Part shown: one piece after another, positions 30,695 through 39,617 of the stretch | Numbering within the stretch: the stretch's first letter is position 1 | How the letters are laid out: each line of letters begins with the position of its first letter | Origin: Archaeoglobaceae archaeon | Lineage (GTDB): Archaea; Halobacteriota; Archaeoglobi; Archaeoglobales; Archaeoglobaceae | Reading direction: 5' to 3' | DNA length: 43,782 nucleotides | Assembly (NCBI GenBank): GCA_015520485.1 | Contig: WAPX01000007.1 | Coordinates: 1 to 43,782 of the forward strand | Translations under genes and position numbers: made by a program | Notes under the pieces: generated by a model | Told to the model about the DNA's origin: nothing | Databases searched by the model: none | The model's input: the letters and a program-made list of their open reading frames with translations, nothing else

Positions 30695-32788
30695 TCACTC
30701 ATCTTCCAAAAATACTTTCTTCCTGCCAAACGGCTTGAATATTCTTCCGCCCCCCTCCAAGAACTTCGTGAAGAACTCTACATAGTGCAATCGAAGTGAC
30801 TGCAACCCTGGGTCAAGAATACCAAGTATCAGGTTGACTGCGTGCCCCAGCACCATTATTACAATCGCCAGCGGCAGTATAGCCATGCCTGGTGGCCGTG
30901 CAATTTTCAGACCGAGGTAATTTATGACATATGCTATGTAAACTGAAGAAAGACCTATGGCAAGCAGTCGAGCGTAGCTCAGTATCTGACCAAACCATGT
31001 TAACAGTTCCAGAGCCATCACTACACCCATACCCCCCATCTTTGGGATCTCCGCTTTCAGGAAGAGTATGAACCAGATTATCAGCAGCGGTAAGGCAGCA
31101 ACGTAGAACACATTAACACCCTGCTGCCAGCCGTGCACGATTCCCGGTATGGGCAGGGGAACAGATGCAGCGTCTTTTGTTGTGTACGGACCAAGCACGT
31201 AAAGGTTGTTAGGTAACAGCATTCCATATCCTTTTGGTACTGGAGATGAGAATATTCCAAGATTGTATGTGAAACCGAAGATCATGCACGTCAGCGCCAG
31301 TACACCCAGGAACCATGAACCTTTTTCAAGAATTGCCTCCTTGATTCCGTGTTCGACAGCAACATTTCTGAAACCGAGTGCAAAACCGAAGAGGATCTTA
31401 AATGCACCAATAGCCAGCGTTAAGAACAGAAGGGCTTTCACACCGAAAGCTGCCGCCCTGTCGAAGATAGGATGATGGCCGTTAAAGGCGTAGAACGAGT
31501 ACAGTATCCCTCCCAAGAAGTGTGCCTGCGTTGGTTTTACACCCTCTATTAGGAATGGGCCAAAACACTCACCGTAGATGAACCCAAAGAAGACCGCCAC
31601 AAGGCCGGAATACAGTGCAACGTTTAAGAGCTTCTGCCAGCCCTCTGATTTGAATTTCGTTTTTAAGTACAGTGCTATCAGAGCAATCAGTGCGCCGTAG
31701 CCTATATCACCAAGCATCATTCCGAAGAATATCGGGAAGAATATAGACATGAAAAACGTGGGATCGATTTCATGGTATTTTGGAACTCCAAAAGTCGTCG
31801 TTAGCAGCTCAAAGTCTCTGACACCGGGTGGGTTTTTGAGCAGTGTTGGCGGGTTAAACTCTTTATCTTCAACCTGTTCCACCATAACTTTTCCGTTCGT
31901 TTTTGATTCAACTTCTCTCCTAACTCTATCGAATTCCTTTGCTGGAACGTAGCCAACGATCATAAAAGCGTACTTGGAAACAAGAGTTCTCAGGGGTAAT
32001 TCTGCTTTCTCGAGCTCTATGCTCAGGTATTCTTCCATAGCAAGCATAAACTCTACTTCCTTGGCCTTTATGTCCTCGAGTTCTTTCTCAATTTTCTCTT
32101 TTTCGTCCTGTATTCTGGCCTTCTCGTCGAGCAATTCCTTTATTCTTTCGTCAACACTGTCAACATCAGGAACCGGAAGTTCGACAAATGAGAATTCCTG
32201 CAGAGCGGCGTAAACTTCCTCTTCAACTGTTTTTCTAACAAAAATGGCTGCAACGTATTCCTTGTTGTACTCCTTTATAAATATCTCAAAATCAGAGGTT
32301 ATTTCCTTTATCTTATCTGTCGGGTCTTTTCTGAGTAAACCGACGAAACACCTTACGTGTTTGTAGCCTTTCAAAAGTCTCAGTGAAATTCCAAGCTCCT
32401 TCAGAGGTTCAAGAGCTTTTAATTCGTCTTCTATAGCTTTCAACCTGTCAGAGAGAGTTTTCAACTTGTCTATTCTCTCCCCGATCTCCTTCTGAAACTC
32501 GTCGAGTTTCTGCTGTATTTGAGCTTCAATCTCACTTGGTTTATATTTTCTTTTCGGAAAAATACTCTGCGGATCTATTTTGAGATGAGAAATGTAGCTT
32601 CTTAGTAGCACCAAGTACTTTGAAGTTGTTGACGCCTTTTCGAGTGGTTCGCCGAGCTTAAAGTATTCGTCCTCAACAGGATCCTCTATGTGTAAGGCAT
32701 AGGCTCTGTGAAGAGTCTCAGAGGCAATAGCCAGATACTCTTTGGGCCCCACTACCGAGACCTTAACCATTTTTACTGGCTTAAGCAT
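30695..32788 (-). CDS. atpI: A-type ATP synthase subunit I (a subunit)
   Basis: Subunit I is the stator channel next to the K ring. The 697-residue protein has a large soluble half with two coiled-coil stretches (about 80-130 and 205-250) and a membrane half with roughly seven or eight spans. FFPIFFGMMLGDIGYG opens the membrane half, and LLTWFGQILSYARLLAIGLSS contains the essential Arg that faces the K-ring Glu. The ATG overlaps the end of atpH by eight bases. Confidence 0.96.
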   Translation of the reverse strand: MLKPVKMVKVSVVGPKEYLAIASETLHRAYALHIEDPVEDEYFKLGEPLEKASTTSKYLVLLRSYISHLKIDPQSIFPKRKYKPSEIEAQIQQKLDEFQKEIGERIDKLKTLSDRLKAIEDELKALEPLKELGISLRLLKGYKHVRCFVGLLRKDPTDKIKEITSDFEIFIKEYNKEYVAAIFVRKTVEEEVYAALQEFSFVELPVPDVDSVDERIKELLDEKARIQDEKEKIEKELEDIKAKEVEFMLAMEEYLSIELEKAELPLRTLVSKYAFMIVGYVPAKEFDRVRREVESKTNGKVMVEQVEDKEFNPPTLLKNPPGVRDFELLTTTFGVPKYHEIDPTFFMSIFFPIFFGMMLGDIGYGALIALIALYLKTKFKSEGWQKLLNVALYSGLVAVFFGFIYGECFGPFLIEGVKPTQAHFLGGILYSFYAFNGHHPIFDRAAAFGVKALLFLTLAIGAFKILFGFALGFRNVAVEHGIKEAILEKGSWFLGVLALTCMIFGFTYNLGIFSSPVPKGYGMLLPNNLYVLGPYTTKDAASVPLPIPGIVHGWQQGVNVFYVAALPLLIIWFILFLKAEIPKMGGMGVVMALELLTWFGQILSYARLLAIGLSSVYIAYVINYLGLKIARPPGMAILPLAIVIMVLGHAVNLILGILDPGLQSLRLHYVEFFTKFLEGGGRIFKPFGRKKVFLEDE

Positions 32789-33110
32789 GTTCCACCATCC
32801 CTACAAATTCGTTGTAAAGGAATTCAGCAGCATTCCAAGCATTATCCTTAGCTTTTTTCTCAAGTGCGGATATCTCCTGCATCCACTGCTCTTTAATTTT
32901 GGCTTTTTCCTGTTCCACCTCTGCTTTTGTTTTCTCGAGTACCTCAGTCTTTATTTTTTCAGCTTCCTGTTCAGCCTCCTCAATTATCTTTCTCGCTTCT
33001 TCCTTGGCCTTTAGAGTTATCTGCTTAGCCTCCTCTCTGGCTCTTTCGATATCCTGTTCAACCTTTAGTTCTGCCTCTTTAATTCTTTCAAGAATCTCTG
33101 TTTTCTCCAT
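32781..33110 (-). CDS. atpH: A-type ATP synthase subunit H (peripheral stalk)
   Basis: Subunit H is the coiled-coil partner of E. The 109-residue protein is almost entirely helical with charged 11-residue repeats (IERAREEAKQITLKAKEEAR, IIEEAEQEAEKIKTEV). It opens the operon. ATG 33110 is chosen over GTG 33119 because GGGTGAT lies just before it and the TATA box is correctly placed. Confidence 0.92.
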   Translation of the reverse strand: MEKTEILERIKEAELKVEQDIERAREEAKQITLKAKEEARKIIEEAEQEAEKIKTEVLEKTKAEVEQEKAKIKEQWMQEISALEKKAKDNAWNAAEFLYNEFVGMVEHA

Positions 33111-33129
33111 AGCAATCACCCTTAGTCGT

Positions 33130-33137
33130 TTTTATAA
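33130..33137 (-). promoter_or_regulatory. TATA box of the ATP synthase operon
   Basis: On the minus strand this reads TTATAAAA, centred about 23-24 nt before ATG 33110. It is the only clear promoter upstream of the nine-gene operon. Confidence 0.6.
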
Positions 33138-33309
33138 CTTCTCAAGTAGCCGAGTCTCGAAAATATTTAAAGTTTGCCATTTTTTGCTTTGGTATATTCA
33201 GATTATTCGTTCCCGGTTGAGATTCCGTCTAAAAGGGAGATAACCAATTTTTAAAAGCAGTAAAAGTTCTGGAAAAATTTACAAAATAGAGATTTACATA
33301 AAAAACTGC

Positions 33310-34371
33310 TTACAGAAACATTCCCCTCGGTGGAGTTTTTGAGAAGCTCTTCTTCGTCGACCTTACCAGATCTTCAGTCGTTACGTAACCCCTTCCTTCA
33401 GCTATAGCTCTGTGTAAAGCCGATTTTAACACTTTTTCAACAAGATCTCTACCCGAAAAACCTTCAGTAACTCTCGCAACCTCTCCCAGTTTGGCTCTCA
33501 CCTCAAGTGGAAACTCCTTCAGGTTCTTTTTCATTATTTCAAGTCTTTCCTCGTAATCCGGTAAGGAGAATTCGATTTCTTCTTCAAACCTGCTCCTTAT
33601 AGAGGGATCTATCATTTCCGCTCTGTTAGTAGCTGCTATCGTACATATACCGTCTCTGCTCTCTATTCCGTCGAGCTCCGTGAGCAACGCGTTCACAACT
33701 TCCGAAACGTCTCCCCTCAACTCCTGATAAGACCTGTCTAAAGCTACGGCATCGAATTCGTCGAGAAAGACTATACATGGAGCCAACTGAGAAGCTCTTT
33801 CGTAAAGCTCGTGAATCTTCCTCGCTCCATCTCCCACGTGTTCGCCTATCAGTTTCGTCGATTTTATTGAGAGAAACGGCACTCCCGCTTCGCTGGCAAG
33901 GGCTTTGGCAGTCATCGTTTTTCCCGTCCCCGGAGGTCCGTAGAAGAGAACGTTTCTTGGAGACCACTTACCGAACTTCTCCGGATTTTTCAGGTACTCC
34001 AGAATGACTCTGACCTTTCTCTTCGCGTCCTCCTGCCCGACAACGTCGCTTAACCTCACGTTCGTAGCTATCTCAGTCTCTATTTCTCTGTTGGCTGGCT
34101 CTACGAGAATTATCGTCGATTCGGATATTACACCGTACTCCGGCTCGGTGCTTTCCACTTCAAAAGCGAAATCCGGAAACATCCTCATGTCGAAGAGCAG
34201 AGTTCCCTTGGCAACTGCTTCTCCCTTCCACTGATCCTTGGCGTATCTCTCAAACACTTTTGGATTGTCTATCACCGGATACTCGTGGTAACTCGCTTTG
34301 AGCGGGTAGCCAAGAGGGCGAAGTATGAGGTACTTGAGCTCTCCAATTCTCTTCGAGTTCCTTTCTGCCAT
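33310..34371 (-). CDS. AAA+ ATPase, probable AMA family
   Basis: The 353-residue protein has an N-terminal beta-rich domain (about 1-100) and one AAA+ module. The module has Walker A GPPGTGKT (145-152), Walker B IVFLDEFDAVA, sensor 1 CTIAATNRAEM and SIRSRFEEE with the arginine finger. The domain layout and host fit AMA, an AAA protein described from Archaeoglobus and methanogens that forms hexamers and may work with the proteasome. The C-terminus (PPRGMFL) lacks a clear HbYX proteasome-docking tail. ATG 34371 is chosen because ATATTTA (34396-34402) is about 28 nt upstream and a longer frame would start with TTG. The gene is divergent from thpR. Confidence 0.8.
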   Translation of the reverse strand: MAERNSKRIGELKYLILRPLGYPLKASYHEYPVIDNPKVFERYAKDQWKGEAVAKGTLLFDMRMFPDFAFEVESTEPEYGVISESTIILVEPANREIETEIATNVRLSDVVGQEDAKRKVRVILEYLKNPEKFGKWSPRNVLFYGPPGTGKTMTAKALASEAGVPFLSIKSTKLIGEHVGDGARKIHELYERASQLAPCIVFLDEFDAVALDRSYQELRGDVSEVVNALLTELDGIESRDGICTIAATNRAEMIDPSIRSRFEEEIEFSLPDYEERLEIMKKNLKEFPLEVRAKLGEVARVTEGFSGRDLVEKVLKSALHRAIAEGRGYVTTEDLVRSTKKSFSKTPPRGMFL

Positions 34372-34412
34372 TTGACACAAACGTTTTCAACCTGCTAAAT
34401 ATCCTTTACCCT

Positions 34413-34958
34413 ATGAGACTGTTCATCGCTGTTGACATTGATGAAAGAGTAGTGGAGAAACTGAAACCGCTTTTAAAAACCCTGAGCAGTTACAGAGGTG
34501 TGAAAGCCGTGGAACCGGAAAACGTTCACATCACGCTTCAGTTTCTCGGAGAGGTTCCCGAAAGCAGGGTTGACGTGATATCGGACAGATTATCCAGAAT
34601 AACCGGAAATTTTGAACCATTCACGGTAAAACTGGAAAAAATCGGTTATTTTCCAAACAAAAGCAAAGTGAGGGTCGTGTGGGCTGGCGTCAGTGGTGAA
34701 ACGCTGAAAGAACTCGCAGGTGCCATCAGAAACGAAATGAAAAAGCTCGGATTCAGAGAAGATAAGGAGTTCGTAGCTCACGCAACTCTCGCGAGGATAA
34801 AGAGGATAAGCCCGTCGGACAGAGAAAGGTTGCTGAAGGATTTGGAGAATTTCAGCGTAGGAGGAGAATGGGTAGTAAGGGACATCAGGCTCAAACAAAG
34901 CAGGCTGACTCCAAAAGGCCCGATTTACAGTGATGTGTCTATTCACAAACTGGGGTAG
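34413..34958 (+). CDS. thpR: RNA 2',3'-cyclic phosphodiesterase / 2'-5' RNA ligase ThpR
   Basis: ThpR opens 2',3'-cyclic phosphates or joins 2'-5' RNA ends in vitro. The 181-residue protein carries both H-x-T-x motifs, HITL (39-42) and HATL (123-126), in the symmetric two-lobe fold. It starts MRLFIAVDID, as in the family. The cca gene follows 9 bp later, a common archaeal pairing that suggests a role in tRNA 3'-end repair or maturation. Confidence 0.94.
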   Translation: MRLFIAVDIDERVVEKLKPLLKTLSSYRGVKAVEPENVHITLQFLGEVPESRVDVISDRLSRITGNFEPFTVKLEKIGYFPNKSKVRVVWAGVSGETLKELAGAIRNEMKKLGFREDKEFVAHATLARIKRISPSDRERLLKDLENFSVGGEWVVRDIRLKQSRLTPKGPIYSDVSIHKLG

Positions 34959-34967
34959 GGTGTTCAG

Positions 34968-36338
34968 ATGTCAGAGAGAACGGAGGATGGTGCAATCAGC
35001 GTAGTAAAAAAAGCCCTGGAGATCGTCGTTCCGGACAGAGAAGAAGTTGAAAAAGGGAGAAAAGCAGAGAAAATTCTAAAAGAGAGGCTCAGCAGAGCTC
35101 TGAAAAGAGGCGACGTAGAGTACGAGTTCGTCGGCAGTTACGCGAGAAATACGTGGCTTAGGAGAAATCTGGAAATAGACGTCTTTCTGCTCTTTCCGGA
35201 AAAATACGAAATCAGCGAACTTGAAGAAATGGGACTGAAAATTGGGAAAGCTGTTGTTGACAGGTTCGAACTCAGGTACGCTGCCCACCCCTATGTTCAT
35301 GGCTGGGTTGAAGGAGTTGAAGTAGACGTAGTTCCCTGCTACAAACTGAAAAGCCCAGAAAAAATAAAAACGGCAGTTGACAGAACGCCTTTTCACCACC
35401 GGTGGCTGAAAGATAAGGTAAAAGGTAGGGAGAACGAAGTCAGGCTTCTGAAAGGTTTCCTGAAAGCTGGAGGTTTGTACGGAGCTGAATACAGAGTCAG
35501 GGGATTCTCAGGCTACCTGTGCGAGCTGCTTGTTATCTTTTACGGGTCTTTTCTGGAAGTTATCAAAGCGGGCAGGAATTTCAGGAGGAACACAGTTATC
35601 GACATTGAAAGCGGGAGAGTTTTGAAGGGCGAAAGGTTCACAGTCGTCGATCCCGTCGATCCGAAGAGGAACGTGGCTGCGAATCTGAGCTTAGACAACC
35701 TCGCAAGGTTCGTGCAGAGGTGCAGAGAATTCCTGAACTCACCGGACATCTCCTACTTCGTAAAGCAGTCTTACAGCAACCCGGATAAAGTCGCCGAGGA
35801 ACTCGGCAGGAGATACGTTTACTGCCTGACCACGCAGAAACCGGAAATAGTTGAGGATAACCTCTACACTCAGCTTGAGAGAGGAAGCAAAAAGCTGTTT
35901 GAGCATCTCTCGAGACTTGGCTTCAAACCCATGAGGAGAGCTTACTTTGCCGACAGCGAAAAATGCTACATGCTCGTGGAAACGGAGGTAAAAAAGCTGT
36001 CCGTCGTGGAAAAAAGAATGGGGCCAGTTTTTGAGGACGAGAGAAACGTCAGGCGATTTCTCGAGAAGTGCAGAAGCAGGGGACAAAAACCGTTCGTGGA
36101 AGACGGGAGATTCTGGGTTTACACTGAAAGGAAAGTTAAAGATGTTGAAACGGCAATCAGGGAGTTCGCAGATAAGGAGTGGAGAGCTTTTGGAAAAGAC
36201 CTGGGGAAAGCCGTAAAAAACGGCTTCGACCTTGCGGCAGGAAAAGACATCTGTAACGTTATCGAATTACGTAACGATAGCTTGGAGAATATTGCAAGAT
36301 TTCTGGGTTTGATTCCGGATACAGGATTCGTAGAGTGA
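34968..36338 (+). CDS. cca: CCA-adding tRNA nucleotidyltransferase, archaeal class I
   Basis: Class I CCA enzymes build or repair the tRNA 3' CCA without a template. The 456-residue protein has GSYARNTWL (57-65), catalytic acids Glu69 and Asp71 in NLEIDVFLLFP and Asp120 in EVDVVPCYKL, then FHHRWLKDK. Length and motif order match A. fulgidus CCA. The tRNA-Lys in this window does not encode CCA, so the enzyme is needed. GGGTG lies just before the ATG. Confidence 0.96.
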   Translation: MSERTEDGAISVVKKALEIVVPDREEVEKGRKAEKILKERLSRALKRGDVEYEFVGSYARNTWLRRNLEIDVFLLFPEKYEISELEEMGLKIGKAVVDRFELRYAAHPYVHGWVEGVEVDVVPCYKLKSPEKIKTAVDRTPFHHRWLKDKVKGRENEVRLLKGFLKAGGLYGAEYRVRGFSGYLCELLVIFYGSFLEVIKAGRNFRRNTVIDIESGRVLKGERFTVVDPVDPKRNVAANLSLDNLARFVQRCREFLNSPDISYFVKQSYSNPDKVAEELGRRYVYCLTTQKPEIVEDNLYTQLERGSKKLFEHLSRLGFKPMRRAYFADSEKCYMLVETEVKKLSVVEKRMGPVFEDERNVRRFLEKCRSRGQKPFVEDGRFWVYTERKVKDVETAIREFADKEWRAFGKDLGKAVKNGFDLAAGKDICNVIELRNDSLENIARFLGLIPDTGFVE

Positions 36339-36389
36339 ATTACGACTGTGAGTCCAGAAATCCGCAAGGTCTGAGTACAAACATCAACG

Positions 36390-36397
36390 ATTAAATA
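36390..36397 (+). promoter_or_regulatory. TATA box of fno
   Basis: ATTAAATA is centred 27 nt before ATG 36421, with no ribosome-binding site. Confidence 0.5.
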
Positions 36398-36420
36398 CTC
36401 AGCGTTTAAACCCACCAAGA

Positions 36421-37080
36421 ATGATGAAAGTAGCCATTCTCGGCGGTACAGGAAACATAGGTGTCGGTTTGAGCTTAAGACTCGCTGTCGCCAACTACAG
36501 CGTTGTTGTTGGATCGAGAAGCGAAGATAAAGCAAGAAAAAAAGTTGAAGAGTACAATTCAATTTTAAACAAACTTGGATGCGAAAACAGAATCGGCTTC
36601 GCTGACAACAGCACGGCTTCCAAAATCTGCGATATCACAATTCTCGCAATTCCGTACAAGCATGCATTTTCAACCGCTGAATCGCTCAGAGAAGAGCTGG
36701 AGGGCAAGATAGTAGTTTCACCAGTCGTGCCCATGAAGAAAGAAGGTAACACATTCGTATACGATCCTCCTGAAGAGGGTTCGGCTGCTGAAAAAATTGC
36801 TTCAATACTTGACTGCAGTAAAGTCGTGTCTGCGTTTCAAACTGTTCCGGCAAAGAAGTTTTCGAACATGAATTCCAAGTTTGACTGGGATGTTCCCGTT
36901 TGCGGAGACGATGAAAAGGCGAAGAAAACAGTTATGGACCTCGTGAATTCAATAGACGGGCTAAGAGCCCTTAACGCTGGTCCTCTGAAGTCTTCAAGGC
37001 TCGTAGAGAGTATTACACCACTGCTGATAAACTTGGCTATAAAGAATGGTATATACGATCTGAGCATTAAATTTGTCTGA
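36421..37080 (+). CDS. fno: F420H2:NADP oxidoreductase
   Basis: Fno moves hydride between the deazaflavin F420 and NADP. The 219-residue protein starts MMKVAILGGTGNIGVGLSLRL, with the NADP loop GGTGNIG. VVGSRSEDKARKK holds the Ser-Arg that binds the 2'-phosphate. PVVPMKKEGN and VSAFQTVPAKKFSN follow. Size and motifs match A. fulgidus Fno. The gene stands alone, 82 bp after cca with its own TATA box. It links this organism to F420-dependent metabolism. Confidence 0.95.
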   Translation: MMKVAILGGTGNIGVGLSLRLAVANYSVVVGSRSEDKARKKVEEYNSILNKLGCENRIGFADNSTASKICDITILAIPYKHAFSTAESLREELEGKIVVSPVVPMKKEGNTFVYDPPEEGSAAEKIASILDCSKVVSAFQTVPAKKFSNMNSKFDWDVPVCGDDEKAKKTVMDLVNSIDGLRALNAGPLKSSRLVESITPLLINLAIKNGIYDLSIKFV

Positions 37081-37180
37081 AAGTTTGATTGGATAGCCTG
37101 AAGACATCTATTTTTTTACAGCTATTTCAACATTCCAGCTAAGAGTAAAAGAAGGTTGCAGAGGCGTCATCAAACGAAAA

Positions 37181-37190
37181 TTATATATAT
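37181..37190 (+). promoter_or_regulatory. TATA box of the histone gene
   Basis: TTATATATAT lies about 35-40 nt before the start region. Unlike most genes here, the transcript would carry a short leader with GAGGTGGTGA at 37213-37222. Confidence 0.65.
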
Positions 37191-37222
37191 TTGAAAAGCC
37201 AGAAAATTGCTCGAGGTGGTGA

Positions 37223-37432
37223 ATGGATATGGGAGAGTTACCCATTGCGCCAATAGACAGAATTATTAGGAAAGCTGGAGCAGAAAGGGTTAGTGAGGAT
37301 GCAAGAGAAACAATGGCAGAAATCCTCGAGGAATGGGCAACCCAGGTTGCAAAGAGAGCAATAGAGGTTGCCAAACACGCTGGAAGAAAGACTGTTAAAG
37401 CTGAAGATATAAAACTTGCACTCAAGGCTTAA
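37223..37432 (+). CDS. Archaeal histone
   Basis: Archaeal histones wrap DNA as dimer stacks. The 69-residue protein is a bare histone fold: [20 protein letters not shown] (helix 1), the long helix [20 protein letters not shown] and [14 protein letters not shown] (loop 2 and helix 3, with the conserved RKTV-x2-DI). No tails are present. Starts at 37223 or 37229 (MGELPIAP) are both possible; GAGGTGGTGA fits either. It is single-copy in this window. Confidence 0.97.
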   Translation: MDMGELPIAPIDRIIRKAGAERVSEDARETMAEILEEWATQVAKRAIEVAKHAGRKTVKAEDIKLALKA

Positions 37433-37446
37433 TTTTTTATTTTAGG
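37431..37446 (+). terminator. T-rich terminator after the histone gene
   Basis: The stop codon is followed at once by TTTTTTATTTTAG, the type of T tract used by archaeal RNA polymerase to stop. Confidence 0.45.
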
Positions 37447-37782
37447 TCTAAATATTATAATATGATAAAAAATTAAAAAAATATAATTAATAATTTTTAG
37501 AAAGTTTTCTTTCGCAAATGGATTAAATTACGTTTACCTCCAGCCAAAACAATTCAGTAACCTTGATGCACACCACTGTATCACTTTATCATCACTACAT
37601 TTTCAGAAACGCATTTATTGGTTTACTTAAGGAAAATAAGCAGAAGAAAACTGAATAAAATTAAAGGGGTCAGAATAAAGCTTTGTAAAGTTTAAAACTC
37701 GCGAATAAATTTTAATTAAGTATCGAAATAAAAAGAATGCATATATTTACTATAAAATAACACTTCATTCAGGTGATGCAAA
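37433..37782. other. 350-bp AT-rich gene-free region
   Basis: No open frame of note exists here. The first 70 bases are almost only A and T. The end holds the promoter of the secreted-protein gene: TATATTTA at 37742-37748 and GGTGAT at 37772-37777. The middle has no repeat or hairpin that I can support. The extent and richness in A/T are unusual for this gene-dense window and could host regulator or histone binding. Confidence 0.5.
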
Positions 37783-39201
37783 ATGAGAGGTGTGAAAGGT
37801 TTGGTTTGGCTGGTGCTTCTAACCCTTGTAGGCGCCAGCATTGGACTGACCATAGCAGCCCCACAGATGGGGACATTCCATCCTGCAGGAAACATGAAAC
37901 CAGTACACACAATACATAAAATGCAAAACGCGAGTAATAGACTGTGTAGCGGACCGTGTAATGCAACGAATGTGGCAAACACGACAAACATTGCGAATGT
38001 ACAGCCGCAGAGACATACTATACAGATGCAGAAGCACAGAAATATGAGTGCTAAGGGAGAAGTGTGGCACACTAATAGACAGAACAAGAGATTTGAAATC
38101 AAAATAAACGAGATCGAGATAAAGAAAAGAATAAAAAGAGAGGGTATTAATATTAGAATGTCCTACATGAAGGCAAAGGAGCGCTACTTTAGACTAAAAC
38201 AGGAATATAGATTACTGAAGAAAGAGGGTAAACTGGATTTCAAACACGAAAAGATTTTCTGCATGGCTGCAGGAGATCTTGTACTCAGGTGGTTCGACAG
38301 AGTTGAAGCTGCAATACTGAACTCCAACATCAACGAGAGTGTAAAGAACACCCTCATGACGAAGCTTGAACAGGAAAAGCTTGCTTTCGAGGAGAAGCTA
38401 AAGCTCGTAAACAGCACGGAAAACCCGCAGCAGTTCAGAGAGTACGTGAGACAGCTCAGGGAACAGTGGAGACAGGTCAGAATTACAGTTGATGAAGCAG
38501 TAATGGAAGTTGCAGTGGCAAAGCTCAACAGAACTGTAAATGTGGCTGAAAAGCTCGAGCTGAAGCTCTCAAGCATCGCATCAAACAGCACAGCTCTTGA
38601 AAGTTACTCCAGCAGGATTCAGATGGCAAAGAACTACATCGAGAGAGCAAAAGTTGATCTCAAGAACGGTAACGTAGCAGCTGCCAGAAAGTACATAGCC
38701 TACGCAATAAAATCGCTAAGAGAAGCATTCCTCGAAGCAAAACGGATAGTCAGAGCGCTCAACATGAGGGGTGGTGAGCTGATGGGCAGGATGGCCGGTA
38801 AAACTGGAATTACTGGAAACGGAACCATGAACGGTACTATGAACACAGCGAGGTTCGGACAGACAGGTCAGCTGAACGTAATGGGCAACGGGACTTTCAG
38901 CTTCAACGGAAGCGGAATCGTTGTGCTTCAGGCTGTAAACGCTACTGTGTCTTACACGGGCAACCTTTCAAACAGCACGGGGTTCGCGATTTCAGGTGGA
39001 GTACTCAGGGGTAGTGGAAGAGCAACGATTATCGGACAGAACGTGAGCGTTACAGTTACGGGAAGTAATGTGCACATGTTCGTTAAGGGGAAGGGTATAG
39101 CTCGCCTCAGTGGAACGGGAGTTTACTGGTACAACAACGTTACCCAGAGGCTCCAGCGTGAAACTCTGAACGGTAGCGTGAGCGTAACCCTCGGGAGGTG
39201 A
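37783..39201 (+). CDS. Secreted protein, helical stalk plus beta-rich C-terminal domain, function unknown
   Basis: I do not recognise this 472-residue protein. A signal peptide is clear (hydrophobic 8-24, probable cut after LTIAA). A Thr/Asn/Met-rich stretch (26-95) contains two Cys (CSGPC). Residues 95-345 are charged helices, likely a coiled coil, with a further Cys. Residues 365-472 are a Gly/Ser/Thr/Val beta-rich domain (VLRGSGRATIIGQNVSVTV, GKGIARLSGTGVYWY). Seventeen N-x-S/T sequons suggest heavy N-glycosylation. No membrane anchor is seen, so it may be free, or held by the lipoprotein encoded next. GGTGAT lies five bases before the ATG. It may be a cell-surface or filament-like structure protein; this is inference only. 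Confidence 0.75.
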   Translation: MRGVKGLVWLVLLTLVGASIGLTIAAPQMGTFHPAGNMKPVHTIHKMQNASNRLCSGPCNATNVANTTNIANVQPQRHTIQMQKHRNMSAKGEVWHTNRQNKRFEIKINEIEIKKRIKREGINIRMSYMKAKERYFRLKQEYRLLKKEGKLDFKHEKIFCMAAGDLVLRWFDRVEAAILNSNINESVKNTLMTKLEQEKLAFEEKLKLVNSTENPQQFREYVRQLREQWRQVRITVDEAVMEVAVAKLNRTVNVAEKLELKLSSIASNSTALESYSSRIQMAKNYIERAKVDLKNGNVAAARKYIAYAIKSLREAFLEAKRIVRALNMRGGELMGRMAGKTGITGNGTMNGTMNTARFGQTGQLNVMGNGTFSFNGSGIVVLQAVNATVSYTGNLSNSTGFAISGGVLRGSGRATIIGQNVSVTVTGSNVHMFVKGKGIARLSGTGVYWYNNVTQRLQRETLNGSVSVTLGR

Positions 39202-39206
39202 TGCAG

Positions 39207-39461
39207 GTGGGTCTGAAAACTAAGCTTGCACTGCTCCTAGCATTACTCGCAGTTGCCTCGCTGAGCATGGGATGCATGCAACAGAAAACAGCTCAAAATC
39301 TGAAGGCACCAAAGCCAGCAGCGACTTCAACGACTACATCCAAAACAACTTCAACAGCCAACGTTACACAGCTTGAAAAGGACATCAACGCAACGCTTAG
39401 CAACGTCAATCAGCTGCTGAATCAGCTCAATGACATAGAAAATATCAATTTTACAGTTTAA
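39207..39461 (+). CDS. Small lipoprotein, partner of the secreted protein
   Basis: The 84-residue product begins with a lipoprotein signal (KLALLLALLAVASLSMGC; lipobox LSMGC, Cys at about 23). A Pro/Ala/Thr/Ser-rich linker follows, then a short coiled coil (LEKDINATLSNVNQLLNQLN) with heptad Leu/Ile. Three N-x-S/T sequons are present. I chose GTG 39207 because GGGAGGTGAT (39193-39202) is an ideal site for it and the earlier GTG and ATG sit inside that site. It starts five bases after the secreted-protein gene, so both are surely co-expressed. It could anchor the larger protein to the membrane through helix pairing; function unknown. Confidence 0.75.
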   Translation: MGLKTKLALLLALLAVASLSMGCMQQKTAQNLKAPKPAATSTTTSKTTSTANVTQLEKDINATLSNVNQLLNQLNDIENINFTV

Positions 39462-39617
39462 ATTTTTTAACAATTTCTTAGTGATTTGTTATTCAAAAAG
39501 GAAAAACTTATTCGTTTTAGAAATACCAAGCTAAACAAAGTTACGTTTTTGTTTTTCGTAGATTGAAGTGTACAATAAGCACCCAGTAATTTTAAGCTGG
39601 AAATATATAATTAAACT

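Noticed and set aside
37433-37782. Possible replication origin in the AT-rich region
   Set aside because: No origin-recognition-box repeats and no orc1/cdc6 gene nearby; AT content alone is not enough.
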